A stretch of 64,000 nt of DNA from contig JAHRBC010000003.1 in NCBI GenBank assembly GCA_022702545.1, forward strand, positions 5,952,001-6,016,000. Reading direction: 5' to 3'. Positions 59,481 through 64,000 of the stretch are shown here, piece by piece. Numbering within the stretch: position 1 is the stretch's first letter; every line of letters begins with the position of its first letter. The DNA comes from Phycomyces nitens. Its lineage: Eukaryota > Mucoromycota > Mucoromycetes > Mucorales > Phycomycetaceae. The notes under the pieces were generated by a model. That model was given only the letters and a program-made list of their open reading frames with translations. It did no database searches and was not told the DNA's origin. The position numbers and the translations under genes were made by a program.

Positions 59481-59886
59481 CCTAGATTTCCAATTGAACT
59501 ATTTTTTTTATTGTATTGTATTTTCTGTTCTTTAGTACTTTCAGTGGATACTGGGAAAACTATAAAATCCAGAAGACCATTGAAACCCCCAAAAAAACCT
59601 TATCTGAGTCCATTGTTAGGGTTCTATTTTTCTGCTATTTTCATTTTTTTTTTACCAATTATGATTGTACTTCTTTGTCGTAACGCATGGGACACCAATA
59701 CTCGTGAGTTTTAAATGACAAGAAAACGATATATACTAAACTACTTGGTCAGGACTTGCAAGTGAATATCGCATGATATTAGGTATTTAAACTTGTACCA
59801 GTTACTCTATTTGGCCATTTTCTTTTTTTCATTTAGCCTATCATCACGCCCGAGTAGCCTTATTACCTGGCCTGGTGTCATTGTAG
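59481..59886 (+). pseudogene. possible small membrane-protein gene without visible ATG
   Basis: An open frame runs from about 59481 to a GTGAGT donor after 59703. It contains two hydrophobic segments (ELFFLLYCIFCSLVLS and LGFYFSAIFIFFLPIMIVLL) with a basic Pro-rich link between them (SRRPLKPPKKPYLSP). A TTTCATTTAG acceptor ending at 59836 continues in frame as YHHARVALLPGLVSL and then stop (59884-59886). No in-frame ATG lies between the upstream stop and the first hydrophobic segment. It could be the 3' part of a gene with an unseen first exon, or a gene whose start was lost. Confidence 0.3.
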
Positions 59887-61595
59887 TACAGGTACTAGCA
59901 TGTTCTGTTTGAACCAATATTCATAACATTTAAACAATTCGGTATACTTTCTGCGAATCTCGGCATGCTTCAATTAAGCTCAGTGATGGTAGAAAACAAG
60001 TCCAGAGAACCAAACAAAAAAACAAAAAACAAAAAAGATGCCCTTGTGGCTTTGTAAATATGAAGGAAATCCGTACAGATATCTATCTATTAGCTAAACA
60101 TATTGTAAATGCTCAATTAAACTGGAAATGTACTACAAATGCTACCCTTTTCAGAGTGTTAGCATACATGGTTGACCCATTGGTTCCTTTGTGATTTAAA
60201 AAAACTACATTGATTACCGACACAAGGGTATCTGATACACATTAGTGTGTCTAGATTCATATTCAAAACGTTTTGGTCATACCTACAATAATACATTATT
60301 ATTATTACTATTTTACACCAGAAACAGATTATGCTTGATATTGGCCATGTTTCTTTATTAAGTTCTCCGCGTACAATATGGAAATATAATTGGCTTGGGC
60401 TAAATAGATCCGTAGAATTGATCAAGAATACCCGTATTTTATTGCACGCAGATAAATGAGACTTTAAATTCGTCAATTGATCTCGTGAAAGTACAGAATT
60501 TCTAGTTCTTCAAGAAGATTAAATCCTTTTTCTTTTTTTTTTTTTAAAAAAAAGAAAAGAATCAGGTGCTGTGTGAGAATTAAAGGGAGTGTAAAGTTGG
60601 GATTAGTTTTTGTCTTTTTTATTTCATGGAGTCTCATAGATTACATTTTTGCACTACAAAAAACCAAGACACAGCAGACGGTCTATTTCTCTTCTTGGAC
60701 TTTAATCACACTTAGGTCATTTTGAATACAAAGCCAAGGAGATAATAAAGCTGTTTTGGAATAAGTAATATGTAAGATCCGTAACCATGGTTGATTTGGG
60801 ATCCATAGAATACCATTAGTTGAGATTGTAAAACGTTTTTATTTATTTATTTGAAGAAAGTACATGGGTTAATTTATTGCATATCTTTAACGGAGTAGAC
60901 TTGTTCATGTTGTACATTCTCTACTATATTATAATAAAGTATCCAATATATTCAATATGTATTACTAATAGGTATCCAATGCCCAATCTACTAGTATATT
61001 GACATTAACAGAGTGATACAGCAATACGTTCAAGAGATGTACATATAATTCCTTGAACACAAACTTTAATGAATAGAAACAGAAGTTCGTGGTTTACAGG
61101 GCATGCGATATAGTTACACTGCAATTTTAGATATATTTTATTTTATTCTTTAAAAAGTATCATCCTATTATCAGTCATATTACCAAATGTCCGAGAATAA
61201 GGGTATATTAAATACCTAAAGCTTGCTGTACATTTAATATACATGTAGAGATTTCAAGTCATTTAAAGGCTAAAATATCTTAAGTTAACAAATAAATGTC
61301 GAATGCTTGTTTTTTTTTAGACCATTGGTTTGATCGATACTTGGTCCCAAATGGCTAATCTTGATTTACAGATGCTCTTTATGTTTGCCTGTACGCAAAC
61401 CCACAAAGTTCGTATACATTTACTGTGGCTTATATCTCCACTCTATCTCCCCCAACATCCTAAAGACCAAGAAAATACGTAGTTACAGACAAGCACTCTT
61501 TTGCTGAATTGATATCAAGGCTGAACTAGACAAAGGACCCATAATTGAAAGAAAGAAAGAAAAAAATTATAAAAATTGTTAGTGCGCCAGCAGAA

Positions 61596-61637
61596 TTACT
61601 ATTATTACTATTATTATTACTATTATTATTACTATTA
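61596..61637. repeat. (ATT/ACT)n trinucleotide repeat
   Basis: A run of ATT units interrupted by ACT at regular intervals, in non-coding DNA. Confidence 0.85.
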
Positions 61638-62308
61638 TGATGAATATTGGGGGGTGCAATGCGCATGCTGAGAAATGTTCCAATGAGCCAGGTTTGGATT
61701 TGTACATCAGAGATGCTAAAATCCAAGGAAGATCTCTAGTCTATATCCTGGGCCGATAGATCAGCCAATTACCGGATTCTCAATCTTTTTTACAAGACAT
61801 ATTTACTGCCACAAAGAACAATATTCTCACAATGTAGATGACTTTGAATACATAAAATATGTGTACAAATGTGTAAATTGAAACACTAAAAAAAAAGAAA
61901 AACCTATAGATTGAAATTGAATTTTTTAAAGAGCATTTATTATACAATTTACATATTCTCCTAAAACGGTATCAAGTTTATAATTTTGAGATATTCCAGT
62001 GTGGATTTTGACAGCCACGCCCGCGATTGCATAAAAAATAAATTTAGAAAATAGAAATAATGTGTTGATAATTTTAGGCTGTATATATTGTACATTCTCT
62101 CTCTTTGGGTGTATGGGTGTGTGGGTAGGTGTGGGTGTGTTGGTGTGGGGTTTGTATGTATGTATAAAGATGGCTTGGAGTGGAACTCTTGTAAAGAGGA
62201 TTGTAAGAACTAGGTGACATATAAAGAAGATATAGAGTTGTGCAAAGAGTGATGTGCGTGTGAAAATAGGTGAAATCTGAAAGGGTCTTTAAATAATATA
62301 AAATAAAA

Positions 62309-64000
62309 TCATGAGCTTTTCTCTGGCAAGCTGGTTTCTGAGCTGGGAGAGTGTGGTTCTGCTTTGCTGGAGGAGGGAGAGTTGTGTGAAAAGCGAGGGG
62401 GTGAGGTGACATGGGAAACAGGTTCAGATAGTGCTGAACTAATAGAAGAAGCACTGCCGACACGCGCGCTGGTTCGTCGCATGGCTTTACCACGGCTTCC
62501 ACTCGTGGCTTCAAAATGCTGCCATATATAATTCTGGCACTTGTCAGCATTTGGAAGGTCTTGAATCATTTTTGCAATCGTGTTTTTGCGAAGACCAAAA
62601 AAGTCTGGACCAACCGGATTGTGTCCATAATCCATGTTACGGATTGCAAAAGCCCTAAGTTATTTAATTATTAATTTATTATTTATCTTGATAAGCATTA
62701 TTACCTTCGAACGGCAATGGTCCACACAGTGGTTGGAGTGGGTCCTCTCCAGACTTCACCTGGATTGTCGTCTGCATCTAATTGGAACTAATAAACAGGT
62801 GATAAGTGTTTATGCTGGTTGCGTGATTGCCATGGACCAGATAACTTACAATAGGCTCGTCTCCTCCGTCGAGGATTTGACAGGTGTATTGAGTATCGCT
62901 GTGTGGGTCAACCATGCTTCGATACCATCTATATTAAAAAGCATTTTTTTTTAATTAGAATCTTAATTATCTATTATTTTCTTGTATTACTTTTTAACGC
63001 GATATCCCACAGGGTAAATGTAACGCTGATTATGAAACGACGCTCTGTCCCACACAACCTTGCCAAGATCTAACACGGTCCATGAGTCGACTTCAGCGGG
63101 CAATATGTACATCCCAAGAGTGTTCTTATCAATTTCCACATAGGATCGTACGTCGTTCACGTTTGGTGGTTTTGTGTCACGCTTCTTACGTCTTGACTGA
63201 TGATAATAGGCATCCACCAAAGTCTTTATATTCCCAGATGGGTAAGATTTCCCGTGTGTATTAGGCTTGGCGGTCTGTGTGGAAGGGCAAATAAGACGTT
63301 GGAGCTCAGCTGTATCAGAAGAATGCGGGATTGTTTCTTTAGCTGGGGAAATCTGTTTACGTTTCTTGGACTGTAATTGATCTGTATCAGTTGGATCCGA
63401 TAGAGGTCGCCAGGCCATAGACGACGACGACGACGATACAGACGTTGGGGAATCTTCTGGACGAGGGTGCTTGATAGGAGAAATGAACGATTGACTGAGT
63501 CTATTGGCGAGAGGGTCTGCTTGGTTGCTATAATTCCCCGTAGAATAGTCCTGAATGGGTGACATAAAAGAATGGGTATTTGGTGTGCCTAGCTTATGAG
63601 ATCCATGAAAATTGTCGATCTGGTCCTCGTAATGGTCCGAATGGCCAACATAAGGGTCTGGCTCGCTCAGGAGAAGTTTCATTGACGGCAGTGGTGTTTG
63701 GGCATTTGGGGTCGAATCAGGACGATTGATATTTTTGTCATAGTGTGGCCTATGGTGTACCTATCACATGAATCAAATGAAATTTTGTCAGTCGATTGAA
63801 TACCAAACGATCTGAATCTTACTGGGTGAAGTTGAATGATGACTTGTATGGTGTGAGTATAGGGAGCAATATTGGATTTTTTTAGTTTGCCGGTTACTTG
63901 TGTATCGCTAGGGCTGGAGAGAATATTTGATAGGAGACCATGGCCCTCCCAGACCAGTGATCGATGATCTTTGAGGTCGACTTCTTGGGTTGGCAGGACG
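62309..64000 (-). CDS. FYRN/FYRC-domain nuclear protein, 5' end outside window
   Basis: Five exons lie inside the window: 64000-63823, 63760-62991, 62928-62850, 62787-62705 and 62654-62309; the N terminus lies beyond 64000. After a Ser/Pro-rich region with an NLS-like SKKRKQISP comes the FYRN block (LGKVVWDRASFHNQRYIYPV...YRSMVDPHSDTQYTCQI). Next is the FYRC block (FQLDADDNPGEVWRG...TPTTVWTIAV), with FAIRNMDYGHNPVGPDFFG after it. FYRN and FYRC together form one compact fold in chromatin proteins such as TBRG1, MLL-type methyltransferases and JmjC demethylases. No SET or JmjC domain is seen in this part. The C-terminal tail is disordered and Ser-rich. Introns have GT...AG ends and the frame is kept through all four joins. 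Confidence 0.85.

Larger units (their letters stand above)
59435..62308. other. gene-poor AT-rich region
   Basis: 2.9 kb with poly-T and poly-A runs near 60530-60560 and an (ATT)n/(ACT)n tract at about 61596-61637. One possible small spliced gene lies at 59481-59886. The ORFs at 60159-60476 and 61526-61726 look like chance. Confidence 0.4.

Noticed and set aside
1..64000. tRNA, rRNA or transposon genes
   Set aside because: I found no convincing cloverleaf, rRNA core sequence, reverse transcriptase, transposase or long terminal repeat by reading; a dedicated search could still find short ones.

Overview
The window is nuclear DNA of a fungus. Genes carry many 45-160 bp introns with GT...AG borders. 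Intergenic DNA is strongly AT-rich, with many microsatellites and homopolymer runs. Several proteins (a UPF0658-type Golgi membrane protein, a group III hybrid histidine kinase, a bZIP with a DUF3425-like tail) are of fungal type. The UPF0658 protein and the overall style suggest an early-diverging fungus, probably Mucoromycota; that placement is inference. I rebuilt exon structures by hand. For most genes the summed exon lengths divide by three and join known motifs in frame.

Layout. 1-1810 (-): SANT-like nuclear protein, running off the left edge. 2840-3113 (+): a two-exon, 69-residue probable secreted protein with a TATA box. 3489-15228 (-): the centrepiece, a group III (NIK1/OS-1 type) hybrid histidine kinase of about 3763 residues. 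It has about 31 copies of the 92-residue HAMP repeat, where family members normally have about 5-7. 15229-31130 is gene-poor and holds a ten-exon UPF0658 membrane protein, a possible decayed membrane-protein gene, an ADP-ribosylglycohydrolase-like gene and an unknown disordered nuclear-type protein. It also has several X-box-like (RFX-type) sites.

31131-50350 is a gene-dense housekeeping block: SDH1, NEDD8/RUB1, a secreted multicopper oxidase, a Yap/Pap1-type bZIP, a membrane-anchored starch-synthase-like glycosyltransferase, PSF2 (GINS), a TTC7/Ypp1-like TPR protein, a mitochondrial EngB-type GTPase, BUB3 and a membrane-anchored RBR E3 ligase. 50351-57231 is a 6.9-kb stretch with no convincing gene. 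Then come a DcpS scavenger decapping enzyme, an unknown coiled-coil protein, a possible start-less small membrane gene, another gene-poor stretch, and an FYRN/FYRC-domain nuclear protein running off the right edge.

The genes do not form a pathway. The strongest candidate for an undescribed system is the hugely expanded, internally homogenised poly-HAMP relay of the histidine kinase. Minor oddities are two or three GC-AG introns, very small exons (13, 18, 18, 26 and 30 nt) and changed catalytic residues in the ADP-ribosylglycohydrolase-like protein.
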